The notes: generated by a model not told the origin, from the letters alone. A DNA stretch of 33,148 bases from an uncultured Verrucomicrobiota bacterium (GCA_937127435.1 CAKZLZ010000226.1:1-33148), one strand, 5' to 3'; numbered from the stretch's first letter, positions 16,854 through 25,427 are shown. Program-made: numbers and translations.

Positions 16854-17270
16854 GTGAATCAGAAAAGAATCAACATTCTATTTTTAATCCTCTTCTCATG
16901 GAACGCTCTGTTTGGTGCGGTGGGTGGATTGTTGATCTGTATTCATGATGATATGCAGATGCATGCGGAGATGGGAGAGAAAGACGAAGATGCATGTGAT
17001 ACGGCTCATGCTTTATCCGAGACACCCCGGCCCCGTCTGGAGGCTTCAGAAAATTGCCTGGATATTGAGTTCGATTCGGTCCAAACTGTTTTGGTCAAGA
17101 CGGAGCATGCCGATTTTGATCATCATATTTCGCACATAGTCTTTGATGAAACCAATTTCGATTTTGGTCTCACCCTCCGAGAGCTTGCCCCTGACTTACA
17201 GGCCCAGGCTCCCCCTGCATTGACTGCGGTCAGTGTTCAGACTGTGCAATTGACGCAACTGCGTATTTGA
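16854..17270 (+). CDS. Exported metal-ligand-rich protein upstream of the Czc-like operon
   Basis: 138 residues from GTG 16854. A hydrophobic N-terminal segment (about 6-29) looks like a signal peptide or anchor. The remainder is rich in potential ligands: CIHDDMQMHAEM, DACDTAH, ENCLDIE and HADFDHHISH. I do not recognise a named family; small proteins with C-x-D-I and His clusters next to czcCBA-type operons are familiar in related bacteria. Its TGA (17268-17270) abuts the 5' strand of the structured region that hides the next gene's ribosome-binding site, so its translation may control that gene. The start is uncertain: there is no Shine-Dalgarno site, and transcription may begin 3 nt upstream. 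Confidence 0.6.
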   Translation: MNQKRINILFLILFSWNALFGAVGGLLICIHDDMQMHAEMGEKDEDACDTAHALSETPRPRLEASENCLDIEFDSVQTVLVKTEHADFDHHISHIVFDETNFDFGLTLRELAPDLQAQAPPALTAVSVQTVQLTQLRI

Positions 17271-17368
17271 AATCCTGATAAAAGACCTGCGGTGTCCTTC
17301 CTTTATGGCGGACCCGCCACCTCCATCTGAATTCAGATGGATTCCGTTCACTTTTATCAGGATTTTTT
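17271..17368 (+). promoter_or_regulatory. Structured leader RNA masking the channel-gene ribosome-binding site
   Basis: AATCCTGATAAAAG (17271-17284) is perfectly complementary to CTTTTATCAGGATT (17351-17364). The closed region contains a TGGCG/CGCCA hairpin (17306-17319) and a perfect 18-bp palindrome CCATCTGAATTCAGATGG (17323-17340), giving a junction-like fold. The 3' strand contains AGGA (17359-17362), the only ribosome-binding site of ATG 17369, and is followed by a T-run. It may work as a terminator, translational attenuator or ligand-sensing RNA. The function is inferred from pairing alone. Confidence 0.65.
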
Positions 17369-18634
17369 ATGCACTTTTTTTCTACTTACAGACGACAATT
17401 CTTCATTTTAACCCTTGCCTTTTTAACCTTACTTTTCGGTCAGGAGACTGAAGAGCCAGCAGGGGATGCCTCCCTAAGCTTTGATGCTGCTCTGTCCCGG
17501 GTACTGGAGGTGGACCCCCGTCTCGCCCACTTAGAGGCGCAGTTGGAAGAGGCCGCAGGGTTGGCCGACCAGGCTGCGGTTGCTCCGAATCCCACTCTGG
17601 AAGCCGAGGTGGAGAATATTCTCGGTACCGGTGCTTTCGAGGGAATGGATGCAGCAGAAACCACCCTTACTTATGCCCAGGAATTGGAAACCGCCGGGAA
17701 ACGCCGTTTACGCACTGCCGTGGCCGAGAGTGACCGCGAAACGATCCGCATCGGTCTTGAAGCTCTTCGGTTGCAGATCGCATCGGAAACCCGTACCGCT
17801 TTCGATAGGGTGGTGGTGGCCCAACGCCGATTGAATCTACGAAAACAGGAGTTGGAATTGGCAACCCAGAATCTGGACGAAACCCGACGATTGCTGGAGG
17901 CCGCACGGGTGTCAGCTGTCGAGACTGCACGGGCTGAGTTGTCGGTTCGGAAACGGAACTTCGGACTACGCCAGGCCGAACGGGAAGAACTTGCGGCCAG
18001 AGAAGCGCTGGCTAACCTGTGGGGTGCAACGGATGCGCCCACTTTACGGGTCGCCGAGATGTCAGCTCTCGCAGAGCTGCCAGCTCTGGCAACCATAGAG
18101 GCTCTACTTGGGACTCACCCCGATCTACGTCAACTTGAAGGGAGCCGGAATACCAGCGAAGCGGAGCTTGAGCTGGAAGAAGCCAATGCCACTCCCAATG
18201 TGGAAGTCTTTGCGGGAATACGACATACCCGGGAAGATGACGGCGACACGGCTTTTCTGGTGGGAGTCGGTCTTCCGCTGCCTTTGTTTGACCGCAATCA
18301 GGGAAACATCCGTGCGGCCCGGGCCCGGATCACCGCTCTGGACGCGGAACGTGAAACCTTACATCGGGAACTCCTGTTGGAGGTCCGATCTTCCTGGCGG
18401 GAATTGTCGTCGGCATTCAGCGACGCCGTGGAACTCCGTGAATTACTTTTACCGGCTGCGGAAAATGCACTGACCCAAACCCGCGAGGGTTATCGCGAGG
18501 GCCGTTATCCCTTGTTGAATGTTTTGGAAGGCCGACAGGCGCTTTTCGATATTCAGGAGGCTGAACTGGAAGCACTGGAACGGGTTATTCAGACCCGCGC
18601 CGCCCTAGAACGTCTCATCGCCACCCCCTTATAA
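17369..18634 (+). CDS. czcC: CzcC/TolC-family outer-membrane efflux channel
   Basis: 421 residues with a signal peptide (about 1-24, FILTLAFLTLLFGQ). It has the two-repeat OEP structure: repeat 1 with NPTLEAEVENI and long Glu/Arg-rich helices that are probably coiled coil (about 90-210), repeat 2 with GVGLPLPLFDRNQGNIRAA and the final TREGYREGRYPLLNVLEGRQAL. This final segment matches CzcC-type channels. It forms the outer-membrane duct of the second tripartite pump. ATG 17369 lies directly after the leader structure; its AGGA site is inside the helix. The adaptor gene starts 20 bp downstream. Confidence 0.85.
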   Translation: MHFFSTYRRQFFILTLAFLTLLFGQETEEPAGDASLSFDAALSRVLEVDPRLAHLEAQLEEAAGLADQAAVAPNPTLEAEVENILGTGAFEGMDAAETTLTYAQELETAGKRRLRTAVAESDRETIRIGLEALRLQIASETRTAFDRVVVAQRRLNLRKQELELATQNLDETRRLLEAARVSAVETARAELSVRKRNFGLRQAEREELAAREALANLWGATDAPTLRVAEMSALAELPALATIEALLGTHPDLRQLEGSRNTSEAELELEEANATPNVEVFAGIRHTREDDGDTAFLVGVGLPLPLFDRNQGNIRAARARITALDAERETLHRELLLEVRSSWRELSSAFSDAVELRELLLPAAENALTQTREGYREGRYPLLNVLEGRQALFDIQEAELEALERVIQTRAALERLIATPL

Positions 18635-18654
18635 CCCCTTTGAAGAAAAATCTC

Positions 18655-19884
18655 ATGAAATTTAAAACCCAACTCTATGTGAACGCTTTAACCATCCGCA
18701 TCTTTTTCGGCCTCTGCCTCCTCGGTGCAAAACCTCTCTTCGCCGTTGAACAGGAACCCGAACAAAACCCCCATGAAGAAGAGGCACATGATCACGCCGG
18801 ACATGATCATGATGACCACAGCGGGCATGATCACGGAGAGGAAGAGGTACCTGTCGAATCGGATACGGAGGACCACTCGGGCCATGATCATGATGCCCAA
18901 CCAACCTCCGAAGTCCAAATGGATCATTCAGATCATGACCACAGTGAACACGATCATGCTGATCACAGCGGGCATGATCACGGAGAGGAGGATTCGCATG
19001 CTGAACCGGATGCGGAGGATCATTCAGGCCATGACCATGATGGAGAAGAGGAAGAAGAGGAAGGGATCGAACTGTCTGAAGACATGATACAAAAGGCGGG
19101 TATTGAGATTCGTCAGGCCGAAAAGGGTAAGGTCGCACGGATTTCGACCTTTCCGGCAGAGATCAAATTGAACCGGGACCTTTCCGCAGCGGTCACCCCG
19201 AGTTTCCGGAGTTTGGTGATCGAGGTTTTTGGTGAAATCGGGGATGAAGTTAAAAAAGGGAATCCTTTGGCCACGCTGAAAAATCTGGATACCCTGACCA
19301 ATTATACGGTTACCGCTCCCCGGGATGGTGTGATACTTTCCAAAAATCTGGCAGTGGGCGAGACTGCGGATGAAGGCCGGGTTCTTTATGAAGTTGCAGA
19401 CCTGTCATCAGTGTGGGCCGAAATATCCATCTTTCCCCGATATCAGCATATTCTGAAAAAAGACATGCAGGTGACTTTTGTGGCTCATGACGGTCACCGC
19501 GCAGAGGGTAGGATTCAATACATCAGCCCCATTGCCTCTCATGAGACACGAACCTTTACCGCCCGCTCAGTACTGAAAAATCCACCGGAAGATTTCACGC
19601 CGGGCGTGTTTGTCCGTGCCCTCATTCCGGTGCAAATGGTGGATGCTGCTGTAACCGTTCCTTTTGAGGCGGTACAAAATCTGGATGGTGAGGAGGTGGT
19701 ATTCCTGCCCGGTGCGCATGGGTTTGTGGCAACGCCTGTCCGAACAGGTGTGAAGGATAATGCCCGGGTGGAAATTCTGTCAGGGCTGGAACCCGGTCAG
19801 GACTATGTCGCTGCCGGTGCGTTTGTCCTTAAATCACAGATGGTGATCCGCGGCATGGATCCTCATGCCGGTCATGGCCACTAA
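18655..19884 (+). CDS. czcB: CzcB-like RND periplasmic adaptor with a His-rich N-terminal region
   Basis: 409 residues from ATG 18655; a TTG at 18640 would add five. The signal peptide is about residues 1-31 (FFGLCLLGAKPLFA). Residues ~35-135 are almost entirely His/Asp/Glu repeats of the HSGHDH type and should bind divalent cations. The adaptor core follows: lipoyl halves (VTPSFRSLVIEVFGEIGDEV, APRDGVILSKNLAVGE), beta-barrel (RAEGRIQYISPIASHETRT) and membrane-proximal domain. The tail is DPHAGHGH. The long coiled-coil hairpin is reduced. It links the channel and the pump. An 82-nt segment of the His region is duplicated (18814-18895 and 18961-19042). Zn/Cd/Co is the likely substrate group. 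Confidence 0.87.
   Translation: MKFKTQLYVNALTIRIFFGLCLLGAKPLFAVEQEPEQNPHEEEAHDHAGHDHDDHSGHDHGEEEVPVESDTEDHSGHDHDAQPTSEVQMDHSDHDHSEHDHADHSGHDHGEEDSHAEPDAEDHSGHDHDGEEEEEEGIELSEDMIQKAGIEIRQAEKGKVARISTFPAEIKLNRDLSAAVTPSFRSLVIEVFGEIGDEVKKGNPLATLKNLDTLTNYTVTAPRDGVILSKNLAVGETADEGRVLYEVADLSSVWAEISIFPRYQHILKKDMQVTFVAHDGHRAEGRIQYISPIASHETRTFTARSVLKNPPEDFTPGVFVRALIPVQMVDAAVTVPFEAVQNLDGEEVVFLPGAHGFVATPVRTGVKDNARVEILSGLEPGQDYVAAGAFVLKSQMVIRGMDPHAGHGH
18814..19042 (+). repeat. Internal duplication in the His-rich region of the adaptor
   Basis: 18814-18895 and 18961-19042 are two 82-nt copies in the same frame; the first 27 bases differ at one position, the rest at more. The encoded repeat is DHSGHDHGEE, a spacer, then EDHSGHDHD. 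Expansion of the metal-binding region by duplication is the simplest reading. Confidence 0.75.
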
Positions 19885-19899
19885 TTCAGGAGTATTCAT

Positions 19900-22800
19900 A
19901 TGATTGAAAAAATTCTCAATAGTTCGCTCGCAAACCGCGGGCTTATTCTCATCGTTCTCTTTGGTATTATAGGTCTGGGCATCTACGAAACCCGTCAGCT
20001 GGATGTGGAGGCCTTTCCGGATATTTCTCCGGTCATGGTTCCGGTCTTTGCAGAAGCCGAAGGCATGGCTCCCGAAGAAGTGGAGCAGTTGATCACCTAT
20101 CCCATCGAAACTGCCATGAACGGCCTGCCGGATGTAGAGTTGGTCAAATCGACCTCCGCATTCGGAATGTCTGTGGTGTATGTCTATTTCGAAGACGGCA
20201 CCGACATCTACTTCGCCCGGCAACTTGTATCAGAACGTCTGTCCGCTGCTGCTGCCGATCTGCCTCCCTTACCGGAGCCCCCGGCTCTGGGTCCGATTTC
20301 CACCGGGCTGGGCCAGATATTCCTCTACTATCTCGAAGCAGAGGAAGGCACGGACACCGAAGGTCTGGATACACTGACCTACCTACGGGATCTGAATGAC
20401 TGGGTGGTGAAACGGCAACTGCAACGGGTGAACGGCGTTACTGAAATTCTCAGTGCGGGCGGGTATGTGTTGCAGTACCAGATCAAAATAGATCCGTACC
20501 TTCTGCTTCAATATGACCTGAGTTTTGAGGATGTCATGTCCGCTGTTCAGGTCAACAACCGCAATGTGGGCGGTCAATATCTGCAGATCAACTCAGAAGA
20601 ACATCTGGTGCGCGGCGTGGGCTTTCTGAAAACCCTCGAAGATATCCGGGGCATCACCCTGAAAAGCTTCGACGGCACCCCCGTATCCATCGGAGATATT
20701 GCGGAAGTGGAGCACGGACATGAACTGCGGCGCGGCATGGTGACCCTGGGGAATGGCGACGAAGTGGTCTCCGGCATGGTGATGAAACTTTACGGCGCAA
20801 ACGCCTCCAAGGTGATTGAGGATTTGTATGAAATGGTGGAGGAGGTGCAGGCGGCTCTGCCGGAAGGTGTCAATCTGGTGCCGTACTACGAACAGGCCAA
20901 CCTGGTGAACAATGCCACCCGCACAGTTCGCATGGCCTTGCTTCAGGGAATGGCGCTGGTGTTGATTGTGCTCTTTGCTTTTCTGGGATGCATTCGGGCC
21001 TCTGTCATTGTGGCCTTGGCCATGCCGTTTTGTGCCCTGGTGGCCATGATCGGGATGCGGCATTTCGGTATCTCCGCCAACCTGATGTCACTGGGCGGGA
21101 TTGCAATCGCGCTGGGCATGCTGGTGGACGGTTCGATTGTGGTGACGGAAAACATTCACCGTTTTCTGGGGCTGAAGCACGGGACGAAAGCCGACCGTCT
21201 GCGTTTGATTCATGACGCCACCCGTGAAGTGGGCCGTCCCATCGCTTTCGCCATTATGATTGTGATTGTGGTGTTTCTTCCCATCCTCTCGCTGGAAGCG
21301 ACAGAAGGAAAAATGTTCAAACCGCTGGCGTATACCGTCATGCTGGCACTGGGAGGTTCGATTGTCTATGCTTTGGTAATCGCACCGGTTCTCTCCAGTT
21401 TTATCCTTAATGAAAAACCCTACAAAGAATCCCGGTTCTTCCAGGGGTTAAAGGCGGGGTATCGCCGTTTACTGACCCTTGCGCTGAAAGGGAAATTCCT
21501 CGTTCTGGTTTTACTGGCGGTTCTGCTGGGCAGCTCCGTCTTTGTCATTCGCCAGATGGGTACCGAGTTTATTCCGGTGCTCGATGAAGGTGCCATCAGC
21601 GTGGATGTTAGCATGGCGCCCTCTATTTCTTTGGATGAAGCAAAAAAGACAGTGTTGCGCATCCAGTCTGAATTTGCGGAGGTCGAAGGAATCAAAGAAA
21701 CGGTTACCATGATCGGTCGGCCCGAAGCGGGCAGTCATCCCCATCCGGTCAACTTTTCCATGATGCATGTGGAACTGGAAAATCCGAAAGAGAAAGCCCG
21801 GGTAGTGAGAGAACTCCGGGAACTACTGAAGGATTATCCGGGGGTGCAGATTAACTTTTCCCAGCCGATTCAACATCTGTTTGATGAAATGCTTTCCGGT
21901 TCCCGCGCGCAGCTTGCGATCAAAGTATACGGAGAGGATCTGGATGAGATCCGTAACACTGCCGAGGCTATGCGGGAAGCGATGGAGCCGGTGGAGGGAT
22001 TAGTCGATGTCTCCGTAGAGCAAAGCTTCGGGCAACCACAGTTCCAGGTGATTCTCGATCATCAGGCCCTGGCCCGCTACCATGTGGAAGGGGAAAGGGT
22101 TTTGGAACTGGTGGAGGCCGCGGTGGGTGGAGAGGTCATCAGCTCCCTCTATCGCAATACCCGCCGTTACGGAATACATGTACGGCTGGCCCCCCAGTTC
22201 CGCAGTACGCCCGAGGATCTGGCGGCCCTGTTTCTGCGTTCTGAAGACGGTGCATTGCTACGGTTGGATCATCTTGCGGAGATTCGTTCCGTGGATGGGC
22301 CTTTGCAGATCAACCGGGAACACAATCAACGCCGGTGGATGGTTCAGGGAAACATTCAGGACCGCGCTTTGAGTGATGTATTGGAGGATATTCAATCGGC
22401 CGTGGCTGAACAGGTGGAGGTGCCGGAAGGGGTCTTTATCGAATACGGCGGACAGTTCGAACAGCAACAACGGGCCATGAAACGGCTCAAGATTATTGTG
22501 CCGGTGGTGTTGGGGCTGATCTTTATCCTGCTCTGGATCGCCTTCCACTGCTTCCGTCATGCGGTGATGATAATCCTGTGTGTCCCCATGGCGCTGATTG
22601 GCGGTGTCCTCGGCCTCTGGGCCACCGGACAGTATCTCTCCGTCCCGGCGTCCATCGGCTTTATAGCGCTTTTCGGAATCGCCATGCAGGATGCGATGGT
22701 ACTGCTGACGGATTTTAACGACCTGCGTAAAGAAGGTCAGGGAATTCGTGACGCCGTCGTCAACGGCGCCTTGATTCGTTTCCGTCCGGTGATTATGACG

Positions 22801-22971
22801 ACCCTCACCACGCTGCTGGGCCTCATGCCGCTTCTGCTGTCAACCGGTGCTGGTGCGGAAGTGCAACGCCCCCTGGCTGCCGTGGTAATCTTCGGACTGA
22901 CCACCTCCACCTTTCTTACCTTGTTCGCCCTTCCGGCAGTGTACGAATGGATCGAATCCAGAAGGGATTAA
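19900..22971 (+). CDS. czcA: CzcA-like heavy-metal RND efflux pump
   Basis: 1023 residues, normal for CzcA. TM1 (about 14-31) precedes the first periplasmic loop with the heavy-metal hallmark DGTDIYFARQLVSERL. The TM4 relay segment is AIALGMLVDGSIVVTEN, carrying an Asp and a Glu expected for proton coupling. The second loop carries GTEFIPVLDEGAISVDV and ends in TM8-12. It exports cations with proton import from cytoplasm or periplasm through the channel. ATG 19900 has a good AGGAG site and follows the adaptor by 15 bp. Compared with the pump at 12325 it lacks the extended TM6-TM7 region, supporting a different metal range. Confidence 0.9.
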   Translation: MIEKILNSSLANRGLILIVLFGIIGLGIYETRQLDVEAFPDISPVMVPVFAEAEGMAPEEVEQLITYPIETAMNGLPDVELVKSTSAFGMSVVYVYFEDGTDIYFARQLVSERLSAAAADLPPLPEPPALGPISTGLGQIFLYYLEAEEGTDTEGLDTLTYLRDLNDWVVKRQLQRVNGVTEILSAGGYVLQYQIKIDPYLLLQYDLSFEDVMSAVQVNNRNVGGQYLQINSEEHLVRGVGFLKTLEDIRGITLKSFDGTPVSIGDIAEVEHGHELRRGMVTLGNGDEVVSGMVMKLYGANASKVIEDLYEMVEEVQAALPEGVNLVPYYEQANLVNNATRTVRMALLQGMALVLIVLFAFLGCIRASVIVALAMPFCALVAMIGMRHFGISANLMSLGGIAIALGMLVDGSIVVTENIHRFLGLKHGTKADRLRLIHDATREVGRPIAFAIMIVIVVFLPILSLEATEGKMFKPLAYTVMLALGGSIVYALVIAPVLSSFILNEKPYKESRFFQGLKAGYRRLLTLALKGKFLVLVLLAVLLGSSVFVIRQMGTEFIPVLDEGAISVDVSMAPSISLDEAKKTVLRIQSEFAEVEGIKETVTMIGRPEAGSHPHPVNFSMMHVELENPKEKARVVRELRELLKDYPGVQINFSQPIQHLFDEMLSGSRAQLAIKVYGEDLDEIRNTAEAMREAMEPVEGLVDVSVEQSFGQPQFQVILDHQALARYHVEGERVLELVEAAVGGEVISSLYRNTRRYGIHVRLAPQFRSTPEDLAALFLRSEDGALLRLDHLAEIRSVDGPLQINREHNQRRWMVQGNIQDRALSDVLEDIQSAVAEQVEVPEGVFIEYGGQFEQQQRAMKRLKIIVPVVLGLIFILLWIAFHCFRHAVMIILCVPMALIGGVLGLWATGQYLSVPASIGFIALFGIAMQDAMVLLTDFNDLRKEGQGIRDAVVNGALIRFRPVIMTTLTTLLGLMPLLLSTGAGAEVQRPLAAVVIFGLTTSTFLTLFALPAVYEWIESRRD

Positions 22972-23050
22972 CCACAGAAAGCACAAAAATCACAAAAACC
23001 ATGCACGAGAAAGCCATTGAAATTATGTGCCTTTTGTGCCTTCTATGCTT
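22970..23050. repeat. CCACAAA-type palindromic repeat between RND and CDF genes
   Basis: AACCACAGAAAGCACAAAAA at the left and a reverse-complement-like right arm (about 23024-23050) surround a short centre containing ACCATGCA. The left arm overlaps the pump stop codon. It belongs to the same family as 13901-13982 and 24287-24367. Confidence 0.7.
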
Positions 23051-23070
23051 ATAAACACTGGGAAAAACTC

Positions 23071-24021
23071 ATGAGTCACCAACATAAAGATTCTTCAACC
23101 GGACATCACCACCACACCCCTGAGGGGGTGAGTGATGGCGTCCTGTTATGGACATTACTGATCAATCTGGGGCTGTCTGTCTTCGAATTCGCTGCGGGTA
23201 TTTTTGCCGGCAGCGTTGCGCTGATGGCGGATGCCCTGCATAACACCAACGATGCCGCCGCCCTGGGTATTGCCTACATTGCCCGGAAGATTTCACGAAA
23301 AGGCGCAGATGAGACCTATACCTTCGGCTACCGGCGGGCTGAACTCATCGGGGCGATGATCCAACTCACCGCCCTGATCGTAGTGGGATTATATCTGGTT
23401 TACGAAGCCGTAAAACGAATGATGAATCCCGAGCCTCTGCTGGGGGAGTGGATGATGATTGCTGCCGGGGTGGCCCTGGTGGTGGATATCGCCACCGCCT
23501 GGTTGTTGTGGTCCATGTCCAAGGGCAGTCTGAATGTGAAAGCCGCGTTTCTGCATAACCTCACCGATGCCGCCGCCTCTCTGGCCGTGCTTGCCGGAGG
23601 TGCAGCCATTACCTGGCTGGACTGGAGCTGGGTGGACCCGGTGCTGACCCTCGGCATTGCCGGATATATTCTTTGGATGTCGGTGGGGCTCCTCAAAAAG
23701 ACTTCCCGAATCCTTATGGAAGGGGCACCTGATTTTTTAGATCCATCTGAGCTGAAAGAAGCGGTGACTGCTATAGAGTCCGTAATCGAAATTCATCACC
23801 TGCATATCTGGCAGCTTGACGAGGAGCACTGCTCACTGGAAGCGCATATTGTGGTGGATGCGAACACCTCCATGTCCGGCTTGGAGGAATTAAAAGTGTC
23901 TCTCAAGGAACTTTTACACGACCAGTTCAGGATTGAACACAGCACCCTGGAATTCGAAATGGAAGGTATGGACTGTGAGGACCACATGAACCACCGGAAG
24001 CATGCAAATCCATCAGGTTAA
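23071..24021 (+). CDS. czcD: CDF-family cation exporter (CzcD/ZitB-like)
   Basis: 316 residues from ATG 23071. The frame is open from 23017, but those 18 codons are the translation of a palindromic repeat. The N-terminus is His-rich (MSHQHKDSSTGHHHH), followed by six membrane helices, metal-site motifs HNTND in TM2 and HNLTD in TM5, and a C-terminal cytoplasmic domain (about 215-300, IEIHHLHIWQLDEEHCSLEAHI). The family exchanges cytoplasmic Zn/Cd/Co for protons into the periplasm, where the RND pump can take over. It lies ~100 bp after the pump gene with a repeat between. Confidence 0.92.
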   Translation: MSHQHKDSSTGHHHHTPEGVSDGVLLWTLLINLGLSVFEFAAGIFAGSVALMADALHNTNDAAALGIAYIARKISRKGADETYTFGYRRAELIGAMIQLTALIVVGLYLVYEAVKRMMNPEPLLGEWMMIAAGVALVVDIATAWLLWSMSKGSLNVKAAFLHNLTDAAASLAVLAGGAAITWLDWSWVDPVLTLGIAGYILWMSVGLLKKTSRILMEGAPDFLDPSELKEAVTAIESVIEIHHLHIWQLDEEHCSLEAHIVVDANTSMSGLEELKVSLKELLHDQFRIEHSTLEFEMEGMDCEDHMNHRKHANPSG

Positions 24022-24063
24022 TGTATTGCCCCAAAATCTTCTGGCCTGAAAATTGGATTTTTA

Positions 24064-24223
24064 GCCACGAAAAGGCACAAAAAAAATTCACCCCTAAAAA
24101 CCCCGTTCCGAAATAACATCTTCATCTTCAGTGATTTAGCTGTTAATATTCAGGTAAGCTATCGTAAAACAGGTTTCATAGCGGGGTTATAGGGGCGGAG
24201 TTTTTTTTGTGCCTTTTTGTGGC
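24064..24223. mobile_element. TIR element copy C (short, no gene)
   Basis: The ends 24064-24107 (GCCACGAAAAGGCACAAAAA... CCCCTAAAAACCCCGTTCC) and 24182-24223 are the inverted repeats of the copy A/B family. The right subterminal bases GTTTCATAGCGGGG are identical to copy B. The interior is AT-rich and non-coding. It lies 42 bp after the CDF gene. Confidence 0.8.
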
Positions 24224-24286
24224 AAAATCATTTCAACTCATTCGTTTAAGAATCAACGCCTGGAGTTGGTTCTGCAAAATTTTCTA

Positions 24287-24367
24287 ACCACAAAAAACAC
24301 AAAATTCACAAAACCATGCATATGGAAACCTCTTGTCTTCTTTTGTGTCTTTTGTGAATTATGTGGT
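24287..24367. repeat. CCACAAA-type palindromic repeat downstream of the sigma operon
   Basis: It starts ACCACAAAAAACACAAAATT and ends TTTTGTGAATTATGTGGT, with a centre containing ACCATGCA as in 22970-23050. It lies between convergent units, TIR copy C and the sigma gene end at 24386, and may serve as a transcript end. Confidence 0.7.
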
Positions 24368-24385
24368 AAAAATCAAAAGTGCAAT

Positions 24386-24958
24386 TTAGGAATTTTGTAG
24401 TTCTCTCTGCAAAGTTTTCCTTGCCCGGTAGATGCGGGTTTCCACGGTTTTTCGGGTGCTGCGGATGATCTCTGCACACTCATCGTAACTGTGGCCTTCC
24501 AGGATGCAGTACACAAAGGGGAGTTTGAGTTTGTGGGGGAGTAGATCAATCGCGGACTCGATGCGCTGTAGTTTTTCCTGGGAAGCGGCTTCTTGATCCG
24601 GGATTGTGGCGCGGTCGGATAGCTGATCCAGCAAGGTGAATCCGGGTTCATTTCCCAAAGGCGTTTGCAGGGAAATATCCCCCTTGCGTTTACGCTGTTT
24701 GCGTAAAAAATCCCGACAGAGGTTTCCGGCGATGGTGAAAATCCAGGTGCGTACTTTTGCCCGGGGGCGAAAGCGGGCGGCATTTTGGTACACTTTCAAA
24801 AAAGTGGCTTCCGTGAGCTCTGCCGCATCCTCTTCGTTATAAACAAAACGGAAAGTAAAGCGGAAGATGGCATCACGGTGGCTATTCATCAGGTCCACCA
24901 ATCCCTGTTCATCTCCCTGTTGAATCAATTGCAGGGATTGTAGGTCCGGATCTTCCAC
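24386..24958 (-). CDS. ECF-type sigma factor (CnrH-like)
   Basis: 190 residues with sigma-70 region 2 (about 25-95: FRFTFRFVYNEEDAAELTEATFLKVYQNA and KVRTWIFTIAGNLCRDFLRK) and region 4 (about 130-185: IDLLPHKLKLPFVYCILEGHSYDE, the helix-turn-helix, then VETRIYRARKTL). Regions 1 and 3 are absent, as in ECF factors. The start is GTG 24958, 7 bp after the sensor stop, with GGAG upstream. It is the last gene of an anti-sigma/sensor/sigma operon whose order matches cnrYXH of Cupriavidus. The likely targets are the AGGGTTT-N13-CGTTRAAR sites described here. Confidence 0.88.
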   Translation of the reverse strand: MEDPDLQSLQLIQQGDEQGLVDLMNSHRDAIFRFTFRFVYNEEDAAELTEATFLKVYQNAARFRPRAKVRTWIFTIAGNLCRDFLRKQRKRKGDISLQTPLGNEPGFTLLDQLSDRATIPDQEAASQEKLQRIESAIDLLPHKLKLPFVYCILEGHSYDECAEIIRSTRKTVETRIYRARKTLQRELQNS

Positions 24959-24965
24959 GGATTAC

Positions 24966-25427
24966 TTACTCCGGTTCACTGAGTGCCTCTACCGCAAGTG
25001 AGCGGAGCCGGTCCTGTTTTTCCGGCGGAAGGACTTCCAGCATTTGGAAATAATGGGCAATCGCGAGCTGTTGGAGATCTCCATGCACTTCATGTAAACG
25101 GTGAATCGCATGATCCACTTCTGGCGTGACACCGTCATTGGCGCGAAGGATCTCACTCAGTACCCGGATCCGTTCATCAAACACATCCAGAAGGGCAGAT
25201 CTTTCTTTTTGATACGGGCCTTCAAGTTCTTCGATCTTTTGGGTTTCTTCTTCGGTTAAAGACAGCTCTTCATGCAACCATTCATGACTGGATGCATTCT
25301 CGACGGTACGCCATTCATAGGGTTGAATCAATCGTACTGTAAGCCATGATGTGGCAGCACAGAGGAGAACCAGAACCGATCCTAAACCGAACCAGTTTAC
25401 CGCTTTGGGATTTTTGGTGGCATTCAT
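24966..25427 (-). CDS. Periplasmic heavy-metal sensor, CnrX/Metal_resist-like
   Basis: 153 residues. One N-terminal membrane helix (about 13-32) is followed by a periplasmic all-helical domain. SHEWLHEELSLTEEE contains a candidate H-x-x-x-H metal site; further along lie HAIHRLHEVHGD, AIAHYFQM and the closing LPPEKQDRLRSL, which recalls the L-x-P-E-Q motif of the CnrX/Spy/ZraP group. In Cnr systems the sensor binds Ni/Co in the periplasm and with CnrY controls release of the sigma factor. Its start overlaps the anti-sigma stop by 4 bp (ATGA), implying coupled translation. The metal specificity cannot be read from the sequence. Confidence 0.78.
   Translation of the reverse strand: MNATKNPKAVNWFGLGSVLVLLCAATSWLTVRLIQPYEWRTVENASSHEWLHEELSLTEEETQKIEELEGPYQKERSALLDVFDERIRVLSEILRANDGVTPEVDHAIHRLHEVHGDLQQLAIAHYFQMLEVLPPEKQDRLRSLAVEALSEPE

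Noticed and set aside
17271..17368. A simple rho-independent terminator only
   Set aside because: The loop is about 66 nt with internal hairpins, the T-run leads directly into the ATG, and the ribosome-binding site lies in the stem; a regulatory structure explains more, though termination may be part of it.
23017..23070. Upstream extension of the CDF gene to 23017
   Set aside because: These codons translate the palindromic repeat, and the His-rich N-terminus begins at 23071.
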